Source: Pirellulales bacterium (GTDB taxonomy: Bacteria > Planctomycetota > Planctomycetia > Pirellulales > Thermoguttaceae). Taken from it: a stretch of 41,418 nt of DNA. Positions 31,917 to 40,953 of this stretch are shown here, one piece after another. The notes under the pieces were generated by a model. That model was not told the origin of the DNA and searched no databases. It saw only the letters and a program-made list of their open reading frames with translations. Location: contig JADLEL010000008.1 of NCBI GenBank assembly GCA_020846145.1, positions 1 through 41,418 on the forward strand, given 5' to 3'. Position numbers and translations under genes: made by a program. Every line of letters starts with the position of its first letter. Within the stretch, counting starts at the first letter, position 1.

Positions 31917-32894
31917 ATGGCCGACCAAATCCCCAACGAACCTTCCCCCGCTCCCAAGCCGTTTCGAGCGACCGCGCACTATTACGAAACGCTCATGTAC
32001 GCGGCCTACTACGCGCCCCGCGGGCGGCTGCGGCTGTACATGGTCGCCAGCGAGTTGGCGCACCGTTATTTATATCCGACCGATCTGGTGGTGGGCATCA
32101 TCGGCGCGGAAGGATCGGGTAAATCGACGCTCATCAAGGGCCTCTTTCCCGGCCTCGAATTGACCAACGACGACGACGGCGTGAATCTGCAGCCCACCCC
32201 GATCTACCATTTCTCGCCCGACAATTACTTCGCGCCGCATACGTTCCACGTCGATGTCCGCTACGAGTCGGCCTTCAAGCAGCGATTCGAGATCGTCGAG
32301 GCCATTACCAAGGCGGTTTCGCACGGCCGCCGCGTGGTGATCGAACACTTCGATTTGATCTACGACGCCCTGGGCTACAACGCCCAGATTCTCTTCGGCA
32401 TCGGCGAGGAGATCATCGTTTCGCGGCCCAACGTTTTCGGGCCGTTTCCCGCCGCCATCAAGGCCGTCGTCGATAAGACGATCAAGTACCGGCTGATGGC
32501 CCATTCCGCCGAGGACATCACCGCCATGGTGCTCGAGCGCGATTACAACTACCGCATGCCGATCCATCATTCCGACGTGAAGCACGGCTTCGTCCTCAAT
32601 TTTCCCACCAAGCCGGAGATCGATCTCAACGAATTGGAAGCGAAAGTCAGGGAAATCGTTAAACAGGACTTGCCAATCGTCTCGGAAGGAGAAGAGGGCA
32701 TTCTCGTCGGCGAAAGCGCAATCCCCTGCACCGGCCCGCGAACCCACGTGCAGCGCACCGGCCAGATCAAGAACTTCCGCCTCGTGAAAAAATTCAGCTA
32801 TCACCCGATCTCCAAGGAATACATGCTCATCGGCATCGTCGGCCCCCGCGAGCAGGCCGGTTACGACCAGCTTTCGCGGGATATCGATGCGTGA
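31917..32894 (+). CDS. P-loop protein of the methylaspartate cluster
   Basis: A 325-residue protein with a clear Walker A motif GAEGSGKST at residues 63-71, followed by LIKGLFPGLELTNDDDGVN. A strand RRVVIEHFDLIYD near 140 resembles a Walker B region. The middle contains MPIHHSDVKHGFVL, recalling the metal-binding second additional domain of alanyl/threonyl-tRNA synthetases; from memory, database entries for such proteins carry that domain name and occur next to glutamate-fermentation genes in Firmicutes. It may be an ATP-dependent kinase or a chaperone of the mutase, filling in for the missing GlmL; this is a hypothesis. CGGAG precedes the ATG. The C-terminal end overlaps an AG-rich microrepeat. 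Confidence 0.75.
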   Translation: MADQIPNEPSPAPKPFRATAHYYETLMYAAYYAPRGRLRLYMVASELAHRYLYPTDLVVGIIGAEGSGKSTLIKGLFPGLELTNDDDGVNLQPTPIYHFSPDNYFAPHTFHVDVRYESAFKQRFEIVEAITKAVSHGRRVVIEHFDLIYDALGYNAQILFGIGEEIIVSRPNVFGPFPAAIKAVVDKTIKYRLMAHSAEDITAMVLERDYNYRMPIHHSDVKHGFVLNFPTKPEIDLNELEAKVREIVKQDLPIVSEGEEGILVGESAIPCTGPRTHVQRTGQIKNFRLVKKFSYHPISKEYMLIGIVGPREQAGYDQLSRDIDA

Positions 32895-32959
32895 GGGGAG
32901 GGGAGAGGGGAGAGGGGAGAGAAAAAACGAATCGTTTAGCCCCCGCGTCCACGCGGGGG
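32891..32959. repeat. AG-rich microrepeat plus GC-rich palindrome copy 2
   Basis: Tandem GGGGAGAG units (32893-32932) follow the P-loop stop codon. They are followed by GTTTAG and CCCCCGCGT-CC-ACGCGGGGG (32940-32959), the same 20-base palindrome as at 19978-19997. The hairpin ends 18 bases before the start of the hydratase gene. Confidence 0.88.
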
Positions 32960-32977
32960 AAAGCTTGGGAAAATACC

Positions 32978-34588
32978 ATGAACCTCGCAAACCTTTTCAA
33001 TAAAAACTTCACTTCGGGAAAAACCGCTTTCCGGCGTCTCGATTTCGACGGCGTGCGCCTGGAATCGTTCGCCGGCCGATCCGTCCTGCGCATCGAACCA
33101 AAAGTCTTGGAATTATTGGCCCAAGAGGCCTTTCGCGACGTGAATTTTCTGCTCCGCACGGGCCATCTCGAAGCCTGGGCGGCTGCGCTCGACGATCCCG
33201 CGGCCTCGGCGAACGACCGCTTCGTCGCCGCCGCGCTCTTGAAAAACGCCGCCTTGTCGGCCGAAGGCGTCTTGCCCCTCTGCCAGGATACCGGCACCGC
33301 GACGGTCGTGGCTTTCAAGGGGGAATCGGTCTTCACCGGTTGCGAGGATGCGGCGGAACTGGAAGCCGGCATCCGCGAGACCTACGCCACGCGGAATCTG
33401 CGATTTTCGCAGGCCGGCCCTTTCTCCATGTTCGAGGAGCGGGATACCGGCAATAATCTCCCCGCCCAGATCGATATTTATGCGGCCCCCGGCGCCGAGT
33501 ATCAATTTCTATTCGTCGCCAAAGGGGGCGGTTCGTCGAACAAAACCGCGCTCTTCCAGGAAACCAAGGCCCTCCTGAACGAGGAATCGCTCGCGAAATT
33601 CTTGCGCGAAAAAGTCAAGGCGTTGGGCGTGGCCGCTTGCCCGCCGTATCACCTGGGCCTGGTGGTGGGAGGAACGAGTCCCGAATTTAACCTGAAAATG
33701 CTGAAACTCGCCACGGCCGGCGCACTCGATCTTATGCCCGACGAAGCCGACGGCCGCGGCGAGCCGTATCGCGACCGCCCTTGGGAAAAGCGCCTTTTGG
33801 AAATCGCCGCGGAAACCGGACTGGGCGCGCAGTTCGGCGGAAAATACCTGGCGCTTTCCGCCCGCGTTATTCGCTGCGCGCGGCACGGCGGAAGCTGCCC
33901 GGTGTCGCTGGGGGTTTCGTGCAGCGCGCACCGCAACGCGCTGGCGAAAATCTCCGCCGACGGCATTTTTTTAGAAGAGTTCGACCGCAATCCCGCCCGC
34001 TTCCTGCCGCAGGCTCTGGAGGTGCTGAAAAAAGCCGAAGACGCTGTGTCGGCGGCGATCGATCTCGACCGGCCGATTCGCGAAGTCTGCCGTTCGCTTT
34101 CCCGTTTTCCTTCGGGCACGATGGTGCTGCTCTCCGGGACGATGATCGTCGCCCGCGACGCCGCGCATGCCCGATTTTACCAACTCCTGCAAGCAGGCCG
34201 TCCGCTGCCGGAGTATTTGACGCGGCATCCGATCTATTACGCCGGCCCCGCCGAAACGCCACCGGGCTGCGTCATTGGCAGTTTCGGACCCACGACCGCT
34301 CAGCGGATGGACGGCTACCTGGCTGATTTCATGGCTCAAGGAGCATCGCTCGTCACGCTTGCCAAGGGAAATCGCTCGCTGGCGGTTACCGAGGCCTGCC
34401 GCGCCCACGGCGGATTTTATCTCGGCACCATCGGCGGCGCGGCTGCGCTCTTGGCGAAGGAGAACATCACCGCCAGCGAAATCGTTGACTACGCCGATCT
34501 CGGCATGGAAGCCGTCCGCCGCATCCAAGTGAAGAATCTGCCCGCGTTTATCATTGTGGATGATAAGGGGAATAATTTTTACCAGTGA
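32978..34588 (+). CDS. Class I fumarate hydratase / mesaconase-type hydratase
   Basis: A 536-residue single-chain class I hydro-lyase with an oxygen-sensitive 4Fe-4S cluster. The three cluster cysteines are Cys102 (PLCQDTGTA), Cys221 (ACPPYHLGLVVGGTS) and Cys315 (GVSCSAHRN). Other family motifs are AKGGGSSNKTALFQ and, in the C-terminal domain, LSGTMIVARDAAHARF and GCVIGSFGPTTAQRMDGY. Members of this family hydrate fumarate to malate, mesaconate to (S)-citramalate, or both. The location after methylaspartate ammonia-lyase, which makes mesaconate, favours a mesaconase role, but fumarase activity cannot be excluded. The ATG at 32978 is chosen because upstream in-frame codons come from the repeat. 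It is the last gene of the cluster. Confidence 0.92.
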   Translation: MNLANLFNKNFTSGKTAFRRLDFDGVRLESFAGRSVLRIEPKVLELLAQEAFRDVNFLLRTGHLEAWAAALDDPAASANDRFVAAALLKNAALSAEGVLPLCQDTGTATVVAFKGESVFTGCEDAAELEAGIRETYATRNLRFSQAGPFSMFEERDTGNNLPAQIDIYAAPGAEYQFLFVAKGGGSSNKTALFQETKALLNEESLAKFLREKVKALGVAACPPYHLGLVVGGTSPEFNLKMLKLATAGALDLMPDEADGRGEPYRDRPWEKRLLEIAAETGLGAQFGGKYLALSARVIRCARHGGSCPVSLGVSCSAHRNALAKISADGIFLEEFDRNPARFLPQALEVLKKAEDAVSAAIDLDRPIREVCRSLSRFPSGTMVLLSGTMIVARDAAHARFYQLLQAGRPLPEYLTRHPIYYAGPAETPPGCVIGSFGPTTAQRMDGYLADFMAQGASLVTLAKGNRSLAVTEACRAHGGFYLGTIGGAAALLAKENITASEIVDYADLGMEAVRRIQVKNLPAFIIVDDKGNNFYQ

Positions 34589-34638
34589 CTATTTTTGCGG
34601 CGTTCGGTCGCCATTATCGGGCAAATAATTTATTCGCT

Positions 34639-35778
34639 TTATTCGCAGATCAAATCCGCAAGGACCGGTAGATGTTCGGAGCCTACGGAGGGGCCGATCC
34701 AGCATCGTGCGGGCGTGATTTTGGGGCTGCACAGAATATGGTCGATGCGGACCCCGAACGGGATGTTGCGAACCTCGCACTCGAAGGTGCGGCCGAAGCC
34801 GAATCCGGCGCGCGAAAAGGCATTTCGGTAAGACGACCAATGATCGCGGTAGATCGCGCTCTCCGTCGGTGCATTGAAGTCGCCGGCGAGAATCAACGGA
34901 GCGGAAAATTTTTCCGCAATCTCCTTCACCGCCGACGATACTTCCCAACGAAGGCGGATGTCCTGCCGCAGGAATTGTTTTCTCGATAACCTGATCCCCG
35001 TTCGGCGGTCCAGCACGTTGGATAATCCGTATCGCGGACTGGGAAAATGCACGCAGCCGATGATCAACTGGCCGGCGGGAGTATCGGCGGCGTAGAACGC
35101 CGCATGTTCCCGCGCATAGTCGTGCGGTGGTTCGGGGCCGCTTAGCTCGTCGATTTCGCGAAGCGGGAATCGCGAGGCCACGAGCAATTGATCGCCGTGC
35201 AGCACTCGGTACTCCGTCAGCGCCGCTTGAACCGCTTCATAACGGCAATCCTGCAAGGCGATGAAATCGGGCTTTTCCCGCGCAATGAGAAACCGCAAGG
35301 CTTCGAGATCGCATTCCTCGTAATGCAAGTTGCAGGTGAGCACTCGGTAGCCGGTTCCCGCCGGCGCGAAAGGCCGACCCCAAGGAAGCCGGAAGTCCAT
35401 CACGGGAAATAGGAGCATGACGATCCCCAGCAGCAGTACCGGCCAACGGCGGCGATCCCAAAACAAGCAGAGCGGAACCAACGCCGGCAGGGGCAAGGAA
35501 TAAATCCAGCGGGGGCTGAAAAGCATCACCGTCCCAAACCACCAGCGGTCGGCGAGAAAACGCAACGCCGCCCAAACCAGCAGCAAGCTCAGCACGTAAA
35601 GCCACGGCAGCGCAATCGCGCTCCCGCGCAAGAATGTCCTTAGCGCCCGAGAACGCGGGGTGCAAGTCGATCTTTGCAGTTCCACCAGCCGCCGCGCGAT
35701 CTTGCCGCAATCCGTCGGTGGTTCGGCATCGGGTGCGCCCGCTCGCGCTTCGGCATTCGATGGAAGCTTAGGTTTCAT
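34639..35778 (-). CDS. Membrane endonuclease/exonuclease/phosphatase-family protein
   Basis: A 379-residue protein. About residues 47-140 contain three to four transmembrane helices ([51 protein letters not shown]), followed by an EEP-fold domain (about 152-379). Motifs are [36 protein letters not shown] and GSEHLPV. The usual metal-binding Glu of the LQE motif is Asp here, and the SDH motif reads SEH. It could be a phosphodiesterase or nuclease acting at the membrane. The ATG at 35778 overlaps the glpK stop as ATGA, so the two are co-translated; an earlier frame lies inside glpK. Substrate is unknown; lipid phosphodiesters would fit glycerol metabolism but this is only context. Confidence 0.82.
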   Translation of the reverse strand: MKPKLPSNAEARAGAPDAEPPTDCGKIARRLVELQRSTCTPRSRALRTFLRGSAIALPWLYVLSLLLVWAALRFLADRWWFGTVMLFSPRWIYSLPLPALVPLCLFWDRRRWPVLLLGIVMLLFPVMDFRLPWGRPFAPAGTGYRVLTCNLHYEECDLEALRFLIAREKPDFIALQDCRYEAVQAALTEYRVLHGDQLLVASRFPLREIDELSGPEPPHDYAREHAAFYAADTPAGQLIIGCVHFPSPRYGLSNVLDRRTGIRLSRKQFLRQDIRLRWEVSSAVKEIAEKFSAPLILAGDFNAPTESAIYRDHWSSYRNAFSRAGFGFGRTFECEVRNIPFGVRIDHILCSPKITPARCWIGPSVGSEHLPVLADLICE

Positions 35779-37265
35779 TTGGCCCAGCCCAACGAACGTT
35801 CCACCGCCTCCTGCCAGCGCGCATACAGGGCTTCCCGGATGCCGGAGGGCATGGCGGGCGCAAATTCGCGGTCGAGCGCCCAATTTCGGGCGATTTCGGC
35901 GGTGTCTTCCCAAAATTTCACCGCCAAGCCGGCAAGATACGCCGCGCCCAACGCGGTCGTTTCGGCGACTTGCGGCCGGCGAACGCGGACCCCGAGCAAA
36001 TCGGCTTGAAACTGCATCAGGGCGTTGTTCGTCGAAGCGCCGCCATCGACTTTAAGCTCCGCCAGTTCGATCTCCGCGTCCTTTTCCATCGCCCGCAGCA
36101 CGCCGCACGTCTGGTAGGCCATCGATTCCACGGCCGCCCGCGCGATGTGCGCGGCGGTCGTTCCGCGGGTGAGTCCGACGATCGTCCCGCGCGCGTAGGG
36201 GTCCCAATACGGCGCCCCCAGTCCCACGAATGCCGGCACGAAATACACGCCTGCCGAATCGGGAACGCCGGCGGCGAGTTTCTCCACGTCGATCGATTTT
36301 TCGATGACGCCCAATCCGTCGCGCAGCCACTGCACCACCGCTCCCGCGATAAATACCGATCCTTCCAGGCAGTAGGCGATTTTTCCATCCAGCCCCCAAC
36401 CGATCGTCGTGAGCAAATTGTTTTTCGAGGCGACCGGTTTTTCGCCGGTGTTCATCAGCATGAAGCAACCCGTGCCGTAGGTGTTTTTCACGCTCCCCGG
36501 CGCGAAACAAGCTTGCCCGAAAGTGGCTGCTTGCTGATCGCCAACGATGCCGGTAATAGGAATCGGCCTGCCGAACCATTCGGGCGACGTTTCGCCGAAA
36601 TAACCGCTCGACGGTCCCGCCTCCGGCAGCATCGCCCGAGGGATGCCGAGAATCGCCAGCAGTTCGTCGTCCCAATCCAAAGTATGGATGTTGTAAAGCA
36701 GCGTGCGGCTGGCGTTGCTGTAATCGGTGTGGTGGCAGCGCCCGCCCGTCAATCGCCAAAGCAGCCAGGAATCGACGGTGCCGAAAAGAATCTCGCCGCG
36801 CTCAGCCCGTTCCCGTAGGCCGTCTTGCGAATCCAAAAGATATTTGATTTTCGTGCCGGAGAAATAGGCATCCAACACCAATCCGGTTTTCTCGCGGAAG
36901 AGCGGTTCAACGCCGTCGGCCTTGAGCTTTTCGCATATCGGCGCGCTAATGCGGCTTTGCCAAACGATCGCGTTGGCCACGGCCTTGCCGGTTCGCCGAT
37001 CCCAGAGAATGGTCGTCTCGCGCTGATTGGTAATGCCCAGCGCGGCGACGTCGTCGGCCGCAAGCGACGCCTCGGACATTGCCCGCCGCGCTACTTCCAA
37101 TTGCGAACTCCAAATCGCCTCGGGATCGTGCTCGACCGCGCCCGGACTGGGCAGGATTTGCGGAAATTCCCGCTGCGCTTTGGACAAAACGCTCCCGTCG
37201 CGGGCGAACGCGATCGCCCGGCTGGAGGTCGTCCCTTGATCGAGAGCAAGAATGCAGGAGGCCAT
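35775..37265 (-). CDS. glpK: Glycerol kinase
   Basis: A 496-residue FGGY-family kinase making glycerol 3-phosphate from glycerol and ATP. The N-terminal phosphate motif is [15 protein letters not shown], followed by EHDPEAIW. Further family motifs are [47 protein letters not shown] and, near the C terminus, [20 protein letters not shown]. Length agrees with E. coli GlpK (502). It follows a serine hydrolase gene by 37 bases and overlaps the EEP-family gene by four. No glpF or glpD is present, so uptake and oxidation of the product must be encoded elsewhere. Confidence 0.97.
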   Translation of the reverse strand: MASCILALDQGTTSSRAIAFARDGSVLSKAQREFPQILPSPGAVEHDPEAIWSSQLEVARRAMSEASLAADDVAALGITNQRETTILWDRRTGKAVANAIVWQSRISAPICEKLKADGVEPLFREKTGLVLDAYFSGTKIKYLLDSQDGLRERAERGEILFGTVDSWLLWRLTGGRCHHTDYSNASRTLLYNIHTLDWDDELLAILGIPRAMLPEAGPSSGYFGETSPEWFGRPIPITGIVGDQQAATFGQACFAPGSVKNTYGTGCFMLMNTGEKPVASKNNLLTTIGWGLDGKIAYCLEGSVFIAGAVVQWLRDGLGVIEKSIDVEKLAAGVPDSAGVYFVPAFVGLGAPYWDPYARGTIVGLTRGTTAAHIARAAVESMAYQTCGVLRAMEKDAEIELAELKVDGGASTNNALMQFQADLLGVRVRRPQVAETTALGAAYLAGLAVKFWEDTAEIARNWALDREFAPAMPSGIREALYARWQEAVERSLGWAK

Positions 37266-37302
37266 GAGGGAACGCCGTTCGTTATTTGCCGTGGACTTCG
37301 GT

Positions 37303-39129
37303 TTACTTCCGCTTGAAATCGAATACGCCGGTCGGATCGATCTGCTTCAAGCCTTTGGCCTGGCCGTTCTCAACGACGAACTCGACCACCAAATCGGCAT
37401 TGTGCGCGACCTTGAATTTGAGGCCCTTGTAAGGCACGAGCCTGTCGCCGGGTTGGCCCGGCAGAGACACGGATAGCTCGCCGCCTTCCAGCGCCACGCG
37501 AAACCGCGCCCCCGACGGCGCTTCGTAGGTTCCCGCGAGTTGCTTCGCGAGTTGGGGATCGAGCGTTTTCGGCTTGCGCGTGAAGACGGCCTCGACCTCC
37601 TCCAGGTTGAAAACGGCGGTGTCGATGTCGCCTTGCGGATTGGCGCCGAATTTCACCGACCTCATGCCGAAAAGCTCGTCGTTGGGCGAGTCGAAGCGGT
37701 CGTAATGGAAGTGCCGCAAGGGAAGCGCTTCCTTGTGGAAGTCCGACACGAGTTGCCCATCCTTCAGTTCGATCTTCAAAATGCCGAAGGCGGGATTCTC
37801 GTATTCGCCTACATAATCGGCCAGGGGATGCGAAGGCTTGGTGCCGGGAACTTGCCCCGCGCCGGCCTGCGCGCGGCCCTCCTTGTCGGCCTGCTTGTCC
37901 TTATTCCGCGCCGCCGACATCCGCTCGCTCCAAGGCGTCCGGTCCATGCCCAACAGCCGTTCGTAAACGTTGTAGCTCACGAAATTGTAGAGCTTTGAGC
38001 AATGGTCGCCGATTACGAAAACGATGACGCCCATTTTCTCGTGCGGCATGAAGGAAATCTGCGAATGAAAACCGCCCAGGTCGCCCCCGTGGTAAGTCAG
38101 CAGCCGCCCGCGGTACGAGGCGGTCATTCGTCCCATCCCATAAGACGGATTCAGAATCTCCCAAAATCCCATCGTTTCGCCCAGCGTATTGGGCATGGCG
38201 ATGGCGGGCTGCAGCGTGGCCCGCAGCGCGTTCGGGGGCAACACCTGCTTGCCTTCGTACTTCCCCTCGTTCAACAGGGCGATCAGCCAATGCGAGACGT
38301 CCTCGATGTTCGAGATGATCGCGCCCGCCGGCGCCAAGCCCTGGGTGTCTTCGTAGTACGGCATCTGGAAGAGTTCATCCGTGTCGCGCTTCTCGGTGAA
38401 CGGCACGCCGTGGTCGGGCTGCTTCAACATCTCGTCGATCGAATACAGCGTGTTTTTCATCTCGAGCGGCAGGAGGATTCGCTCGCGGACAAACTCCTCC
38501 CACGTCTTGCCGCTCTGCAACTCGATGAGTTGCCCCGTCGCGGCGTACATCAAATTGTTGTAGAGATAGAGTTGCCGCATGGGCACCCGGGGTTCGAGGT
38601 ATTTCAACCGCTCGAACATCTCTTTCCGGGTGAAGTCCGACTTGTACCACATAGCGTCGTGCCGCGTGATGCCCGTCCGATGTCCCAGCATGTCGCGCAC
38701 GGTTACCGTATTGTTGAGCGCATCGTTGAAGAATCGGATCGCGGGCACCGAATTGCGGACCGGCTCGTCCCAGGTCAGCTTGCCTTCCTCGACGAGCATC
38801 CCCGCGGCAATCGCCGTGAACAGCTTGCTGTTCGAGGCGATGGGGCAAAGCGTCTTCGAGGTGATGGGCAATTTTTTCCCGTAGTCCCGGTAGCCGTACC
38901 CCTTGGCGAACGCGAGTTTGTCGTCGCTCACGATGCCCACCGCCACCGCCGGGGCGTTCCAATCCTTGAGCACCTTTTCCATGTAGCCGTCGAAACCTTC
39001 AAGTTTCTTGGCGATTTCCCGCTCGTCGGCCATCAAAGCCGGCGAATGAGCCAGAGCCAAAAAGCCGAAGATCAACGCTACCAGGAAAAACTTCAAAATA
39101 TTTCGATCATCGATTATTCTTGTACACAT
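37303..39129 (-). CDS. Secreted serine hydrolase (class C beta-lactamase family)
   Basis: A 608-residue protein. Residues 11-34 are a signal peptide ([19 protein letters not shown]), so it is exported. The penicillin-binding-protein/beta-lactamase domain has the SxxK motif at Ser99-Lys102 (ASNSK), the YxN motif in [12 protein letters not shown], and an HxG in place of KTG (YHGGDLGG). A C-terminal DUF3471-like beta domain begins near 470. Members are D-aminopeptidases, esterases or transpeptidase relatives; true antibiotic resistance is not implied. The ATG at 39129 is chosen by the signal peptide and an AAAGGAC site upstream. It is first in a possible unit with glpK. Confidence 0.9.
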   Translation of the reverse strand: MCTRIIDDRNILKFFLVALIFGFLALAHSPALMADEREIAKKLEGFDGYMEKVLKDWNAPAVAVGIVSDDKLAFAKGYGYRDYGKKLPITSKTLCPIASNSKLFTAIAAGMLVEEGKLTWDEPVRNSVPAIRFFNDALNNTVTVRDMLGHRTGITRHDAMWYKSDFTRKEMFERLKYLEPRVPMRQLYLYNNLMYAATGQLIELQSGKTWEEFVRERILLPLEMKNTLYSIDEMLKQPDHGVPFTEKRDTDELFQMPYYEDTQGLAPAGAIISNIEDVSHWLIALLNEGKYEGKQVLPPNALRATLQPAIAMPNTLGETMGFWEILNPSYGMGRMTASYRGRLLTYHGGDLGGFHSQISFMPHEKMGVIVFVIGDHCSKLYNFVSYNVYERLLGMDRTPWSERMSAARNKDKQADKEGRAQAGAGQVPGTKPSHPLADYVGEYENPAFGILKIELKDGQLVSDFHKEALPLRHFHYDRFDSPNDELFGMRSVKFGANPQGDIDTAVFNLEEVEAVFTRKPKTLDPQLAKQLAGTYEAPSGARFRVALEGGELSVSLPGQPGDRLVPYKGLKFKVAHNADLVVEFVVENGQAKGLKQIDPTGVFDFKRK

Positions 39130-39282
39130 GTTGGACCGTCCTTTCGAGGGAATGACTCGACTCTTTAACAGTGCAAACGACGCCATCTCGGCATGGGGAG
39201 ATGGAAAATCGCTCAAGTTGCGCAAACATTTCATTTTATCCTAGGCAATAAAATAAAAAAGGTGCTGCTTCCGCGTTTGTCG

Positions 39283-39627
39283 CTATTTCGGACCGAGATA
39301 TTTCGACAACCGTTCCAACACGCGATTCATCCGCGCCGGCGAGATGCTGCCGATTCTGCCCGAAAGTTCCTTGGCATCGGTCGAAAAGAGATAGCTCAAG
39401 CGGATGGCCGACGGACGATGCAAGCCGGAAGATGCGTAATCCACGTCCCGGGAATCGATCAACTCATCCCAATCGGGTTGAAGTTCACGAAGCTGCGTGC
39501 TGATGCCGCAAAGCAAAACGTTCTGGTACGGGCCCGGCAAGCGCGCGAGCACGAGCGCGGGGCGGAGCTTGGGAGGTCCGCCCGCCATCTGCGGAAGTTG
39601 AAGAAGAACGACGTCGCCCGGCTTCAT
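39283..39627 (-). CDS. MazF/PemK-like toxin
   Basis: A 114-residue protein with the MazF-type start MKPGDVVLLQLPQ, then PPKLRPALVLARLPG and a downstream strand LLCGISTQL, typical of the PemK/MazF ribonuclease barrel. Such toxins cut mRNA, often at specific short sequences. The Arg in KLRPALVL corresponds to a conserved position of the family. The start at 39627 overlaps the antitoxin stop as ATGA, so antitoxin is made first. It is preceded only by its antitoxin on the same strand. Cleavage specificity cannot be predicted. Confidence 0.82.
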   Translation of the reverse strand: MKPGDVVLLQLPQMAGGPPKLRPALVLARLPGPYQNVLLCGISTQLRELQPDWDELIDSRDVDYASSGLHRPSAIRLSYLFSTDAKELSGRIGSISPARMNRVLERLSKYLGPK

Positions 39628-39830
39628 GGTTGCGATTCGGGAAGAAGATCGTCGGCCGAGTACACCGGCTCGTCGGGTCCGTACGCCTTGGCGAACTGTT
39701 CGCGGCCGAAACCTCGCCATGACTCGCGCCGTTCGCGCCAACTAAGATACTGGGCATACTCCAGTAGTTCATCTTGCCGGGATTCCGGCAAATGAACGAA
39801 AATCTCGGCAAGGGCTTCTTGGACAGTCAT
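39624..39830 (-). CDS. Antitoxin partner of the MazF-like toxin
   Basis: A 68-residue acidic, helical protein (TVQEALAEIFVHLPESRQDE, then LLEYAQYLSWRERRE), with the pattern of DUF2281/VapB-like addiction antitoxins: an N-terminal helical domain and a C-terminal acidic tail (YGPDEPVYSADDLLPES) suited to blocking the toxin. GGGAGA lies about 12 bases before the ATG. It overlaps the toxin gene by four bases. The family label is by pattern, not by clear homology. Confidence 0.75.
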   Translation of the reverse strand: MTVQEALAEIFVHLPESRQDELLEYAQYLSWRERRESWRGFGREQFAKAYGPDEPVYSADDLLPESQP

Positions 39831-40000
39831 GACGGTTTGTCTCCCGAAATTCGACGAAGTGCCCCCAAACTCACATTCTAATTATACAAAGGAACTGGCA
39901 TTATATCCAGGCAGAAAAAACGCCCCCCAGAGCGGTCAGGGCATCGCAAATAATGCCTCGGTCGCTAGGGAGGGCGCTTAAAGGCGCTAAAAAATCGGAT

Positions 40001-40375
40001 TTATCGCCCTTGGCCCATCATGCCCGGTCGGACGCGCTTCTGCACGTCGGTTTCCAGCACGCCGAAGGTCGCTTCGTGCCGTTGGAGGGTGAGTTCCAAC
40101 GCGCGAAGCATCCGCTTGGCCGTGTAGAAATTCGTGATGATCCGCTGGGTGACCGGAATCGGATGGGTGGGAACGCCGACCGGCTGCGGATTCAATCCGA
40201 AGTCGATGATCAGTTCTTCGGGCGTGCCCGTTACGCGGCAGAAATTCGCGTACAAGGCGAACACCTTCGAGTCGTCGATCTCCAATTGCATCCGCTGCGG
40301 TTGCGGCGGTTGGGGCGTTTGCGTTTCGGCGGGAGGCGTGTTTTCGCCTTCGAGTTTTTCGGTTGCTTCGCTCAC
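40001..40375 (-). CDS. DUF3467 protein
   Basis: A 124-residue protein of family DUF3467. The first 28 residues are Pro/Gln/Glu-rich and probably disordered. The conserved part follows, with ALYANFCRVTGTPEELIIDF and VTQRIITNFYTAKRMLRALE and the end RHEATFGVLETD. The family is common in planctomycetes and has no defined role. The start is GTG (40375), supported by AAGGAG seven bases upstream. An extended -10 promoter element lies at 40496-40504 on the same strand. Confidence 0.9.
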   Translation of the reverse strand: MSEATEKLEGENTPPAETQTPQPPQPQRMQLEIDDSKVFALYANFCRVTGTPEELIIDFGLNPQPVGVPTHPIPVTQRIITNFYTAKRMLRALELTLQRHEATFGVLETDVQKRVRPGMMGQGR

Positions 40376-40495
40376 GGATTGCTCCTTTTGTAGTGGTTAT
40401 ATCGCATATTCAGAATACATTTCCGAATCGACTTCGAATCTTTGCTCGCCGATAGTAGATAGCATCCAACGGTGTCCGTTTGCGGACATTGAGCA
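40376..40495. other. Leader of the DUF3467 gene, no other gene
   Basis: AT-rich leader of about 114 bases from the predicted transcription start to the GTG. A short palindrome GTCCGTTTGCGGAC (about 40475-40488) lies near the predicted start and could be an operator or a 5' hairpin. Confidence 0.4.
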
Positions 40496-40504
40496 ATTAT
40501 AGCA
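40496..40504 (-). promoter_or_regulatory. Extended -10 promoter for the DUF3467 gene
   Basis: On the minus strand TGCTATAAT (TGN plus a perfect TATAAT) is found, with no recognisable -35, as expected for an extended -10 promoter. Transcription would start near 40489. Confidence 0.5.
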
Positions 40505-40602
40505 TACGAAAATCAGATGGTTATCCCCATTGTGCAGTTTGTTTTATACCACCTCGGAAAAAACTGCATAGCCCCCCCTAATCCGCATTATTCGGAAGGC
40601 GA

Positions 40603-40663
40603 ATTGTAGAAGCGGCATCTTGCCGCTATTGCCTAAAATGCGGCAGGATGCCGCATCTACAAT
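40603..40663. repeat. Inverted repeat with 24-base arms
   Basis: Arms at 40603-40626 and 40640-40663 are complementary with two mismatches and enclose 13 bases. It lies just past the stop of the small gene at 40672-40953 and could end its transcript; it also looks like the other dispersed palindromes of this window. Confidence 0.85.
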
Positions 40664-40671
40664 CATTCCCC

Positions 40672-40953
40672 CTAATATTTGGCCGCAGGCCCTTCGAATC
40701 CGATGGATTGGAACGATTTTGCCTTGACCACGTCCACGATCTTGATCGCGACAATCTGGGCAAAGGCCAGGATGATCGTGCGGGCGCCCAACGAATCGGG
40801 CGTTTGCCGTTCCAATAACAAAAGGTTGGAACTGGTCCAAAACGCCGAAAAGGGAATTTGTTCCCCAAAAGACGTTACCACAATGCCCCGCCGCTGCACT
40901 TCGGAAGGCCAATGCGCGAAAAAATCTCGCCAATTTTCCAAAACGGATGACAT
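40672..40953 (-). CDS. Small conserved-looking protein, unknown
   Basis: A 93-residue protein beginning MSSVLENWRDFFAHWPSEVQ with an amphipathic pattern typical of a real fold, then RRGIVVTSFGEQIPFSAFWT and a C-terminal AQIVAIKIVDVVKAKSFQ. I do not recognise a family; it reads like a small cytoplasmic protein of mixed alpha/beta structure. No strong ribosome binding site is visible. This frame is chosen over an overlapping 148-codon frame on the same strand (40544-40990) because its composition is more protein-like and the rival runs through the repeat at 40603-40663. Confidence 0.65.
   Translation of the reverse strand: MSSVLENWRDFFAHWPSEVQRRGIVVTSFGEQIPFSAFWTSSNLLLLERQTPDSLGARTIILAFAQIVAIKIVDVVKAKSFQSIGFEGPAAKY

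Noticed and set aside
38002..39168. 388-codon plus-strand frame
   Set aside because: It is antisense to the serine hydrolase with signal peptide and SxxK motif.
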